Part shown: positions 33,288 through 43,899 of the stretch, one piece after another | Numbering within the stretch: position 1 is the stretch's first letter | Layout: each line of letters opens with the position of its first letter | Assembly: GCA_018350325.1 (NCBI GenBank) | Contig: JAEVLN010000009.1 | Span: 2,401,007 to 2,465,006, forward strand | Source: Globodera rostochiensis | Lineage: Eukaryota; Nematoda; Chromadorea; Rhabditida; Heteroderidae | Length of the DNA stretch: 64,000 nucleotides | Reading direction: 5' to 3' | Position numbers and translations under genes: made by a program | The notes under the pieces: generated by a model | The model's input: the letters and a program-made list of their open reading frames with translations, nothing else | What the model was told of the DNA's origin: nothing | The model's database searches: none

Positions 33288-33585
33288 AATTGTGGGGGGG
33301 GGGGGAGGTCAAATAGGGGGGGGGGGGGAGTGGGTGCTATAGAAGAAATACGGTAATTAATTTGTTACAATTAATGTTTACAATTGGGGGGGGGGTCAAA
33401 TAGAGGGGGGGGGGGGTACTAATAGAAGAAATACTCAATTCGATTAATGTTTACAATTTCTGGGCGCAGAATCCGCATCTGACCTCCTTTTCATGCAATT
33501 CCGAATCCCTGACAAATACTGCATTTTTGAACAAATTGAATGGTTTAAAATGTTTGATTCGGGTTCGAATGGGAAAACAATTACT
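33288..33585 (-). CDS. Zinc-knuckle-like exon followed by duplicated proline-rich cassettes
   Basis: First exon within 33585-33455: RTRIKHFKPFNLFKNAVFVR, then DSELHEKEVRCGFCAQK, ending at donor GTAAAC. The HF and CxxC spacing recalls BED-type or similar zinc knuckles of transposon-derived proteins; this is a loose resemblance. Next come two cassettes, 33418-33382 and 33336-33288, each after TTCTTCTAT(T)AG and ending at GTAAACATTAAT, with introns of 36 and 45 nt. Spliced in frame they would give FTPPPLYLTPPPI and HPLPPPPYLTSPPPHN. C-run lengths (10-13) are prone to sequencing error, so the frame is fragile. Plus strand is also open over the first exon. Confidence 0.35.
33294..33416 (+). repeat. 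Four poly-G tracts (12, 13, 10 and 12 G) in two tandem units
   Basis: G runs at 33294-33305, 33316-33328, 33386-33395 and 33405-33416, in two units sharing ATTAATGTTTACAATT on the left and AGAAGAAATAC on the right. Each pair could form G-quadruplexes on plus, or C-rich structures on minus. Confidence 0.85.
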
Positions 33586-33889
33586 TTATTAGTTTTATTT
33601 TGGCTTGGTAATTAAAGCAAATTAACATCCAAAACTTCTTCAAAAACCTGTTAGTATGTATTTTGATTTTTTAAATTAATATTTTAACTAAATTTTATTT
33701 TAAAGACAGTCGGGTGCCTTTTGTGTTGTTTTTATTTATTGAATTAACAGCAAAATATTGAAAACAACGATCTTGTGATGTGTATAATATTTTATTTTAC
33801 ATTTTTTATTCATTTTATTTATTTGCCTTAAATTACATGTTTTATTGAGTCGGAAGTACGGATTTTGACAGTGTGATGGATACTTTCCC

Positions 33890-34180
33890 CTTGACCGTGG
33901 AAACAAGTTGACGCCATTTTAATTGTCGGATTTAATTCTGTTTTACAACCAAAATATGTCAGTGTTTGATTAATCCATAAAAATTGATTTTTTGTGTTTC
34001 TTAAATAAAAGCATTAATCCCAAAAATCGTTAACCATGGCCGCTGAACCCGAAGAGCCGTGAATTTGCCGTCTTCCGGTGGAACACGCAGTAACGCATGT
34101 ATATGTATTCAATTATTTATGAATATTATTATTAAATTTTCCCAGTACGGGGCTAATCACCTTGTTAACTAGTTTGGGTA
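33890..34180. other. Small GC-rich islands, unassigned
   Basis: Patches at about 33843-33915, 34028-34100 and 34140-34175 are GC-rich in T-rich DNA and stop-free for 20-25 codons in several frames. I found no decisive splice pair. Confidence 0.2.
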
Positions 34181-36492
34181 CTGATTTTCAAATTTGCGAG
34201 TTTCAGCATTTAAATATCTTTTTTTAAATTTTTCCCATTATTTGTTTTGTATTTTAATAAGCTTTTTTATAGGGCAGTTTTAGTTAATTGTGCTGAAAAT
34301 TTATTTGTTATTTTTAGTTTGCGATTCAAACTCTTTTTATATTGGAGAATATAACAACTTTTGTTTAATTAAAAATTTAGGTGCATAATATATGGTTTAA
34401 TTTTATGGTGTTTAAATTGAATATGACTTTCAATTTTTTCTGGAATTTCACATAAACTTTTATCTTAAGCCATGGCCTTTTAGTGTTTAATTTCTCAATT
34501 AAGTTGATTTATTTGACTCATAGTAATTAAGTTTAATGTATGGATAAACTGAATTAAAAAAAAAATATTGGCCTTGGGTGGTATAAATTGTTAATTTTTT
34601 TAAATTGTTATAAATTCTATTTTCGTTGATACATTTTATTTGGGTTTTTTAAGAGAATTTAACTCTGGGCCGCGAGTTCCGCAACAATTTAGTTGCATAA
34701 ATTTACATATAAATATTCCACATTGGGTTCTTTAAAATTTAATCGTTTTTTTCTTTTATTTTAATTGTCATTTATTCCTGCTGGGCTTCGGGTTCGCTTT
34801 TAAAATAATACGAATTTTATTGTAAGTTTATAAAGTTCTAAATTTTCCTTATAATATTAAAAATTTAATTTTATTGTTTGTAGAATATTTTGGTCAAGTC
34901 TTTTCGAGCATATGCTTTTTTTAAATAGTATTTGCTTTATCCGATGTCAATTTTTTTTACATGCATATTAGGTTTACTTTTGGTGCCTTTATCATTTATA
35001 TGTCTTTTTGTATTTATTGTAAATGTTATTTATTTTGGCCTTTAACCAAATATTAAGGACAACTTAAAAATTAATATTCCTTTTACATCAAAATTTTTAA
35101 GTTTTAAATAATGCATGCTTTAACAAACTAAACACAAAAATATTAAAATTCACTAGATATAATATTTTATTGAGATAAAATGGCTCGACAGAAGGTAATG
35201 AGAATAAAGAGATCGATGTAACCCGTGGACAACGAATTAAAATGCTATACATAACAAAATTCAAATCTTAATTCAATGATTGAAAAATCAAAATAATTTT
35301 CAAACCAAAAATGTAAAGAACATATTACAATCGCCTACAGAGAACATTTAAAAAATAATCTATTAAATCTCCAAAATATATTGTAATATCTACGTTAAAT
35401 AACATGATTATTGAAAAGCAATTTCATTAATATTATAACATAAAATTAACCAAACCAATATCGCCAAACATTAAAAAATCTTGTGGTTAAATTAAACTAT
35501 TACGATTGATAACAATAATTAAGAAGCAAGAATATAAGAAATTTCTCTATGGTCCCCCAGAGATGTTACGAAAATTCGATTGCTATGCGCGCTGTCCGAT
35601 TGGTACATTTACAAAAAAAATTAAATATTTATTTATTTGAAAAATAGCAAAAAGATTGATAAAATTAAAAATCACAAGAAAATACAAAAATATCTAAAAT
35701 ATAAATAAACATTTATTGGCTACATTTATTTTGAGCGCCGATTATAGTTTCTGTTGGTATTAATTCAAAGCTTTATGTCCTGAGGATGATCTTGCCCTGA
35801 AAAAAATGGCCCAGAAGACTTCGTACTTTTAAATTGAATTTTCGATTCAACTTTAATTTGGGATTTATCTTTCCATTCAAATTTTTTTATATATTGGCTT
35901 AAGATTTGGTAATTTAGAATGCTATTAAGTTGTAATACATTAAACATTGTATTTAAAATACAATATCAATTTTAAATTTATTTATGTTTAAATTTTAATA
36001 TATTAGTAAATATCTTAAAATACGATATTTATATAGCAACATTTGATTTCAAAGATATTTTTGTTGTTTAATATCAATTATAATGAAGGCATGTCTTTTT
36101 TGGTTAGATTTACAAAATCTTATGACTTTAAACTTGGATGCATCCAATTCTTATTGGATAAACAATAGCGTTTTAAAATATTTATAAATTTATCCTTAAG
36201 CTAGCATCGTAGCAATGCCTCCAAAAATTTAAAAACTAAAACTATAAATGAATTTCTATCGAAATTTATGTGATTACGTTGCAACACAAAAACACTTAAT
36301 TTGGTTAAAGTCTTCATTTGTTTTTATTATACTTCAAACCTTTAACAAATAAATTATAGACCATTAATGTGAACAATAAATTTAAATTAAAAAGTAGATT
36401 TATTAAATTTATGTATTTATTTGCAAGCATTAGTGCTTAAATATAAGAAGACTGGTAAAGAAGCAAACAGCAAATAAAAATATCGATATTGT

Positions 36493-36831
36493 TCAAGCAG
36501 ATTTGAAAAACTCTCTATAAACAACATGGGCTAAAAAATTTAAAAACACTAAATATAAATTAATAATACTATTATTGGCCCGTAATGGACAACAATGTAA
36601 TTGGCTGCATCCGGGATCAAATCTTCTTTTTTTAGGTTGAACACATTTGTCATTACGACGAGCATCGCAGCAATGGCTCAAAAATTTAAAAACTAAACAT
36701 TCAATTATATATATTGAAATATGACTGTTTTTATAATAAAAGTTTAAAAATGTGTGATAAAAGCTGTTATTATCAAAAATATAAGTTAGAATAATTGCAA
36801 TATAATAAATAAAAATAGCAAAGTAAATCAT
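36493..36831 (-). CDS. Longest ORF in the window (112 codons), with a Cys-rich central part
   Basis: ATG-led. The N-terminal half is AT-rich and hydrophobic (IYYIAIILTYIF), compatible with a membrane segment or chance. The centre, over a GC island (36575-36680), reads HCCDARRNDKCVQPKKRRF, then DPGCSQLHCCPLRANN, giving six or more Cys including two CC pairs. A second minus frame over the same island reads DLIPDAANYIVVHYG after VFNLKKE and is equally natural. Related but frame-shifted island sequence occurs at 47985-48030 and 36195-36230, so this island belongs to a repeated unit. Secreted Cys-rich peptide is one possibility; frame choice is unsettled. Confidence 0.25.
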   Translation of the reverse strand: MIYFAIFIYYIAIILTYIFDNNSFYHTFLNFYYKNSHISIYIIECLVFKFLSHCCDARRNDKCVQPKKRRFDPGCSQLHCCPLRANNSIINLYLVFLNFLAHVVYREFFKSA

Positions 36832-37650
36832 GTTGTATTTTCTATTTAAAGCAACACACCGTAATTTTTAATGCAAGTTAAATAAGAATATTAAAATAAC
36901 ACAAAAAACGAAATAATTATTTAAGAAAAATAATTATATGAAATAATTAGAAACTTTTGGTTGTTGATGTTCTTCTTCACGTCTAACGTAACAAATGCCA
37001 ACTATTTCGGCACAAAAAAACAACAGACGAAATTGCTGACCCCAAAGCACCAAAAACTTCAAAAACTCGCACGCACAACAAGTAAAACCAAAATTTAATA
37101 ATTTAAGCTGAAAAAAAATTTTTTTAAAAGCTAGCAACTCAGCTACGTAAACATACTACAATATTACTACTTATATTAAAAGAAACATTAAAATAATGGG
37201 ATTGAAGTAAAATAAAGGTAATATTTTATTTTTAGCTATAAAAGACATAATTAGATTTTAATTTGTTTTTAAAAAAAATCCGATAACTAACAAATAAGTG
37301 TCAAGCTTAATAGCAAACAAATTTAACCTAATGCGTTAGAACAGCAAACAAACTAAAATTAAACATAATATACAACAAATATACATAAAATTTGAAATAC
37401 AAATAAAAGCAACTATATTTTACAACAACAAAAGATTAAATGTAATTTTCTTGGGTATGAAAAATCGGTTAAAATTAAAAAGAACAACCCTTTAAAACAA
37501 TTTATTACTTAAAGGCCGGAAGGAATTAATTAATTTGCAAAAAACTATTAGTAATAAATAATCCTTGAGCTCCCCTAAAGATGGTTTGTTTTCGGTGCCA
37601 TAAACCGTTCACTCACTCATATTTTTATATTTTACACTTACGATAAAAAA
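36690..37650 (+). repeat. Left arm of a diverged inverted repeat with 47428-48030
   Basis: Blocks matching in reverse complement: CTTGAGCTCCCCTAAAGATG (about 37563) with 47490-47510, the CACTCACTCAT block with 47455, and the CATGTTGTATTTTC block (36829) with 47680. An extra stretch (about 36905-37500) in this arm is missing from the partner and holds a 67-codon frame at 36934-37137 without recognisable features. Confidence 0.65.
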
Positions 37651-37809
37651 AAATTAGCGAATGTAATTAGAATCACTTTTTTATATCTATCTGTATATTA
37701 GTCTTATTTTCAACGCTTTTATGAGAGGTGGAATATCTCTATAGAAATTTTTATATTTATATATATATATACTTTTTATATGAGTAATTTTCATGGGTTT
37801 GGAGTGACA

Positions 37810-37827
37810 CCCCCCCCCCCCCCGGGG
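37810..37827 (+). repeat. Poly-C (14) followed by GGGG
   Basis: Homopolymer beside a 64-bp tandem duplication. Can form a G-quadruplex-like structure on minus. Confidence 0.9.
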
Positions 37828-37829
37828 AT

Positions 37830-37958
37830 AATATCGGTTTTTTCGAATAAAACATTTTTAAACAATCATTTGAAAAAGATGTGGTTTAAAATCAATATCG
37901 GGTTCTTCGAATAAAACATTTTTACAACAATCATTTGAAAATGATGGGTTTAGAAATT
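37830..37958 (+). repeat. 64-bp tandem duplication
   Basis: Units 37830-37893 and 37894-37958, both containing TTCGAATAAAACATTTTTA and CAATCATTTGAAAA, with a few substitutions. Confidence 0.85.
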
Positions 37959-38282
37959 ATTTAGATGATATATTTTTTTTATTTTTCAATTAATATTATT
38001 GTTTGTATTTTATGTATTTTTTGATTTAAAAAATTTTATTAGTTGATTGGGTTTAAATAATTGTTTTATTTAAATTGGTGAATTCAAATCAAGCATTTCG
38101 AACAAAACCCCCCTGTACATTGAAGTAGTTTATAATAATTTCTTCGTCCTCCTACTGCTAAATCTTTTCATAAACTTACCTCTCACATCATTTAAAATTA
38201 AATAGATATCAAATTAACATTAGTAAAAAGTTTAAAAGGTTTTAATTGTTAATTTAATTGAACAACATATTTTAAAAATTTG

Positions 38283-38395
38283 ACTTTACAAACCCTTGTG
38301 CTTGCTGTAGTCATTAAATCTTTTGCACCGTGGCGGTGAAGAATCAAATTGTGATCACCAGGATTAGCACGTCGGCATTAAATTAGATCATTATA
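38283..38395 (+). repeat. Direct repeat with partner at 47262-47378, possibly coding
   Basis: About 115 bp with high identity. Several frames stay open in both copies; one plus frame reads IFCTVAVKNQIVITRISTSA here and IFCTVATRKQIVITRISTLA in the partner, ending at the same TAG. On minus the partner reads ASVLILVITICFLVATVQKI, but this copy has TGA for Cys. Both copies lie near the arms of the 36.7/47.4-kb inverted repeat. Confidence 0.6.
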
Positions 38396-38673
38396 ACAGC
38401 TTAACGTGTTCATCTTGATATGTTGTTGCATCTATAATTGATTTATTAATTTAATTTAACAGCCTTTATATTTATTGCCAAGATGTTATAACATGGGTTT
38501 AATTTGATGATTTTTATTATTTTCAGTTAATTTTCTCATTTTCAAATTCTTCATTTTATCCATTTATCTTATGGTTCAATTTTAATTACTTGTAATTTTT
38601 AAATTAATTTTTAAAATTTTTAATTGTTTTCATTTCTGGATGCAAATGGGCGAACATCGCGCTTCTTGATGAA

Positions 38674-38818
38674 TACCCTTCAGACGGAATCATTTTCTTA
38701 AATATTTTCCAATTTTAAATAAATTAAGTTTTAAAGATGCTTTTTTACCCTCCTGACGGAATCTTTTTCTTAAATATTTTCCAATTTTAAATAAATTAAG
38801 TTTTAAAGATGCTTTTTT
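38674..38818 (+). repeat. Nearly perfect 72-bp tandem duplication
   Basis: Units 38674-38745 and 38746-38818; differences are limited to the first part (CTTCAGACGG against CTCCTGACGG, and one base later). Very recent duplication. Confidence 0.9.
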
Positions 38819-39164
38819 AAGTAGTTTAAGTCAACCATCAATATTTTGATGCATACTAAGCAATCGGCCGTGCCTCCCGGTATACACTCGCAATGAGTTC
38901 TAAAGTTAAATTATTTAGCTATTTTCTTAATCATTTGTTAACGATTTAATTAGAATATATCAATGGTTAGTCTTTAGGCACGAATAATAATTTAGATGAT
39001 AAAATAGATAAATTTTACATAATTTATTTTATCAATTTTTGTTATCATTACAATAATTTTAAAATATTTTTTAATACTATTTTAAAAAATTAATTAAATA
39101 ATGTAATTTACGTGACTGAGGCCGTGAAGACACTCTTAAATTAAAATTCTTATCCAAAAAATGT

Positions 39165-39560
39165 AATTACTATTGGTAAAAACCAATTCTATGCAATTTA
39201 AAATAGTATTCTAAAAAATAAAATGGTTTATTAATACTTGCTAATTATTACTAAATCCTAAAGTAAAAGCAATTTTAAAAGAAACCATTTAGTATATAAG
39301 ATATAATTTTGCTTAAAAAATAATCACATTGATATGCAAAGTCAAAGCAATATTCTATAGACATAAGCATAATTTAAAAAACAAAAGTCAATATAAATTA
39401 AACATGATTTTCACACAATGTTTAAAAACCGCTTATTCGAGCTGAGGGGAAAGTATATTGAATTTAATGAAAATTACTATATAAAATATTTGATTAAAAA
39501 ATGCATAAAAAGTTAATTAAAAGAATTATAATTATAATTAAAATCACTTAAAATTTAGCA
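39165..39560 (-). repeat. Right arm of the inverted repeat with 26280-27040
   Basis: Shorter than its partner, so several blocks were lost or inserted on one side. The arm is A-rich on plus. Confidence 0.65.
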
Positions 39561-39659
39561 AAAGCTTTGAAAAAAGATAAACTGATCATATTAAACAAAT
39601 TATAACCAGATAGGAAAAGATTCCAAGAAAACTAAGGTAAAAAAATATATATTTTTGAT

Positions 39660-39870
39660 ATCTTTATTCCACAAGTTGGCCTTATATTTCAAAACCCATT
39701 AAAAAGCTTATTTGTTCTAATTTTATCATATACTAAAAAACCGAGTAAAAAGTTTCAAAAGCCTAAAAAACTATTAACAATTTTTTTTATCACAATAAAG
39801 CTTTATTAATTAATTTAAAAAACAAGAAATTTATCATGGAAATGTTTATCTAATAATAATGATTTAGCGG
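39660..39870 (+). repeat. Direct repeat with partner at 43710-43875
   Basis: Shared blocks include TTATATTTCAAAA.CCATTAAA, ATAAAGCTTTATTAAT and ATGTTTATCTAA, in the same order. Diverged and AT-rich; no coding signal. Confidence 0.55.
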
Positions 39871-40437
39871 ATCTTAAAAAAATTAATATTACTCAATAAT
39901 TAAAATTACAGATTTAAACATGATAAGAAAAGAATTTGTATTTAATTATATTATAAATTAAAAAAAGCTGAATTCAATTTTTTTTATTCAATTTGAATAA
40001 AAATAAGACAAATTTAAGATTCAGAACACGAAATCAAGAAAGTTAGAATCATTCAGACTTCTCAAAAAACTTGGAAGCATTAATAATCAAGAATAATATT
40101 TTTAAAATTGTATAAATAATTTATAAAATCTAAAATTTTTATCTATTGTAAAGTAGCGCTAGCTAGTATGTTGGTTTAAACAAATATTTAAACAAATAAA
40201 ATGTACATCAAAAAAGTCATTGTGATTCCAAATGCAATAAATGAGTTAAAAGAATGTAAATACGAGTGAAGTTTTGGATGACAAAAGACTGCGTGAGTTG
40301 TACGCAGAGGCGGTCCATTGGTTGTTTTGACGAAAACGTGCGGCCATATTTTGAAATATAAATAAAATGCAACAAATTAATTATAGCGTTTTTAATCAAG
40401 AAAAGAAATAAGTAATTTTTTGTTTATGTCTGTTCAA

Positions 40438-40544
40438 TACATTTAAATTACAAATATTCAATAAATTTCAGATCAAAAACAACAAATAATCAATTTTTTG
40501 AAGTTATTTTAAAAAATCGCTTAATAGTCTCAATCTCGAAGAAA
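40438..40544 (+). repeat. Left arm of a short-range inverted repeat with 41446-41552
   Basis: About 107 bp, very similar in reverse complement (contains CAATCTCGAAGAAAA). Spacer about 0.9 kb. The GC sequences just outside each arm differ completely (40558-40590 against 41425-41445). Confidence 0.75.
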
Positions 40545-40559
40545 ACTACGTTTAAATAT

Positions 40560-42560
40560 AAGGACGGGACTACCCTTCATTAGTATTGAATTTATTCCTT
40601 TAAAGGTACGTATTCATTTAGACCCTTCTTCATCGCCGCATGACTAATAAAAGATCCTTTTAAATAAACAATGTTTTTTTTTATTTGTTTAGTTTTATAG
40701 ATCGTTTTTTAAAATTAGCCGGAGTCGCCATACCCGCTTGCTGATTTTTGTTTTCATTTTGATAATTTTTAAAACTTAATTGCTTTTTATTTATTTTCCA
40801 TTATTTTATTGTTTTTTTGAATATTTATATTTGTAAATAATAAATGGGCTCAGAGGTATTCATCGGGATGCCTTACCCAGCGGCATCGTGTTGCGATCTT
40901 TTGTATATAATATGTTTTTTAGTCAAAAATTTATTAATAACAAACTAAATTATTACATTTTTTGCTGCGAATATTAATGAAACAGTTTATGGCTATTTTA
41001 TAAGTACAATTCCTATTGCTGCAGACAATTCTGCTGTAGAAAATCATTTTGCAGATATTAAATAATTTTAGAATATAATCAATGCCGTGATTTTGAAGTA
41101 TTCGCTGTATTTATGTTTTAATTTTGATGAATTAATCATTTCTAATGATGGTAAGTTAAGATTGTTTAATTTATATAATTTTATTTAAATTTTTGACTTG
41201 CAAATAAAATAAATAAATATTAATTCTGCCTTTGTATTTAATGCTATTATTTTGTATATTTTTCATTTATCAATGATTGAGTATCATTGTGCCTTTTAAC
41301 TTCATATTGGAGTTCCACACCCCTCGTGTTTTATGGTGTTTTAAAATTATTCTTTGTTTATCATTTTAACTTTTTTGCTTTTAAATTTAAAAATAAATAA
41401 AATTTAAATACACCAAACATTAATTGTACCACCTTTGCGCAGAACTTTTCTTCGAGATTGAGACTATTAAGCGATTTTTTAAAATATCTTCAAAAAATTG
41501 ATTATTTGTTGTTTTTGATCTGAAATTTATTGAATATTTGTAATTTAAATGTATATTTAATAAAGGTTTTGATTTTAATGCACGATGCGTTCAGTGTGGA
41601 AGACCCCTTGGTGGAATCTTTGCTCCACGGGGTGAAGAAAATGAATTTATAAATTATGTTTTAACTGATTTTATGGTTAAAAATGATAATTATTATCTCC
41701 CAACGGCATCTATGAAATTCTCAATAACTATAGGCTTAAACACAATAACTCAGTTCAAATTTTTTGATTTGTAAAAATGTAATGTTTCTTATTATGATTT
41801 TTTTGTTTTATTATTTTTTAAATTAATATTTTTTTTACATTAATTATATTAAATGCTAAATAATATTAATTTTTTCATTTTAATTTTAAAATGCCGAGCC
41901 CCAATTGTAAGATCATCGAGTTTCGATTGATTGCAGCTCCCGTAAGTACTTTACTGAGTATTTTCTCCAAATATAGTTAGTTTGTTATGAATTAATTTTC
42001 GTTGTATTATTCATTATTAAATATTATCAATTTTTTAAATTGAATATATATACATAATTGTTACTTTTTATAATAAGGCCCCTTGTTTTGTCGGGTGATT
42101 TGCGTAATTTTTCATAGATTTGCTTTATTCATTGATTTCCAAGAATATTAAACATTTCGTTCAGTTATAAATAATTTCACATTAATCGTTTTGAAATCAT
42201 TGCCATTGTTCATCCCATCCGTTCTTTCGATTAAATGTTGCAGTATTATAAATAAAACACATTAATCAATACTTTTACATTTAAATAACATCATAAAATT
42301 GGGTTTGAAAAGATTTTATCAATTGCAGTTTGAGCATAATGTGTAAAGCAATAAGGCTTTTTTTGTTTAATATGTAGATTAAGCGACAGCTTCCTCAAAT
42401 ATATTTTTTAGATTTTTTGATTACAAAATGTTACAAATTTGTTTATTTCCGATTTTTAATAAACACCATTATTCATTGCTGTATAAATATTCGGTCTCAG
42501 AATTGAAGATTCTTATTGAAGATGCTTCTTCATGTGCTCAAAAGGATTAATTTTATTTTA
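40560..42560. other. T-rich stretch with several unassigned GC islands
   Basis: Islands at 40620-40650, 40722-40745, 40850-40905, 41310-41340, 41580-41640 and 41890-41945 are 30-60 bases, GC-rich and stop-free in more than one frame. I could not pair them by splice sites. Confidence 0.25.
41446..41552 (-). repeat. Right arm of the inverted repeat with 40438-40544
   Basis: Boundaries are sharp: similarity starts at TTTTCTTCGAGATTG and ends at TAATTTAAATGTAT. Confidence 0.75.
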
Positions 42561-42574
42561 TATCTTTGATATGC

Positions 42575-43680
42575 ATTTATTTTTTGTTATTTATTTATAC
42601 GTTCTTGTTTATTTGTGAAAAATGCCCTTTATTATAGTTATTTTGACTTTCTGGTTATAATTTAATTAAATATTTGTTTGATTTTTGGAAAAATTCATTA
42701 ATCTTACTTTTTAGTTTTGCGTTAATTTAAAATTCATGAATTCCAGTTGAATTTTTACCTTAGAGGCAAAAATAATCAATAATATTTGATTGTTTAACTT
42801 TCATAGTCTTACTGTATTATTTGTTTATAATTTTATCAGGGAAATTCTATACTATATTTTAATACTTGATTTGATTTTGTTGAAAATTTTAATTTGTATC
42901 TTTCATGCCGATGTTTCTGCTCTGCTGATTGGTTTTTATATTTTCACTTTTTTGATCAATGCATATCTTATATAATTAGTTATTTTTTGTCAACACTGAT
43001 TATTTTAGTAAAATAGGCTTTATTTTGTAATGTAATGTTTCTCTGGTAATGATGAAAACCTTTGTAAAGATAATTAATTTATTTTAATTTTAATATAAAA
43101 TATTATTTATAATGTATTTATATAATTTAAAAGTTAATCTACAAATTGATTTAAAAATATAATTTGGTTAGGTTTGCAAATAGTCTAATTTGCATAAAAA
43201 TCCAACATTTTACAATAAATATTTTTAAATATTGTTTTTATTTGTGTAGAATTATTAATATTTGGCCATTGGGAAAATATTTTGGGAATTAATTAGTGAA
43301 GGGTTTGAAGAAATATTATACAGCTCACATACTTTTATTAATTTATAGTTATTTTCCCATGACGCAACTTATAAATGGGTATATAAATTATTATTTTTGA
43401 TTTTTTGATATTTTATTATATTAAGTCAAAGATTATAATTTTTATGTCATAATGGCTGAAAATTGCGTCGAACTCGTATTTATTGAATTTATGCTTACAA
43501 ATAATGTTTCTTCAATATTATTATCAATAGTTTAATACTTTTTAATATAATAACAAGCTTTATGAATATTTAGTTCTTAATCAATTAATTTTTATTAAAA
43601 AAAATTGCAATTTATCAAATACCAAAGTCCAACATAAATTAAATCATTAATTTCTTAATGATCACTTTAAAGGATCTTTA
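42575..43680 (+). repeat. Copy B of the dispersed repeat (transposon-free)
   Basis: Matches copy A pieces in order and orientation with scattered substitutions and small indels, but lacks the mariner, hAT-type and TA-target elements found in copy A. At the mariner site it keeps TTTTAATA followed by 59 bp (42865-42923) that copy A has lost. The 61-codon frame at 42790-42975 lies in this repeat and is not supported as a gene. Confidence 0.7.
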
Positions 43681-43899
43681 AAAGAATTATTTTTTTGCTT
43701 GCATTTATTTATTCCAATTACCATTTTATCTTATATTTCAAAAACCATTAAAAATTTAAATTTTTATTTTTTAATTTTATCACCCGCTAGCACATAAAGC
43801 TTTATTAATAATAAAAACCAGCCAAATTTATCATGAGAATGTTTATCTAAAATTAAAACGGTATTATTATAAACAATACATTAATTTTTTAACACCAAA

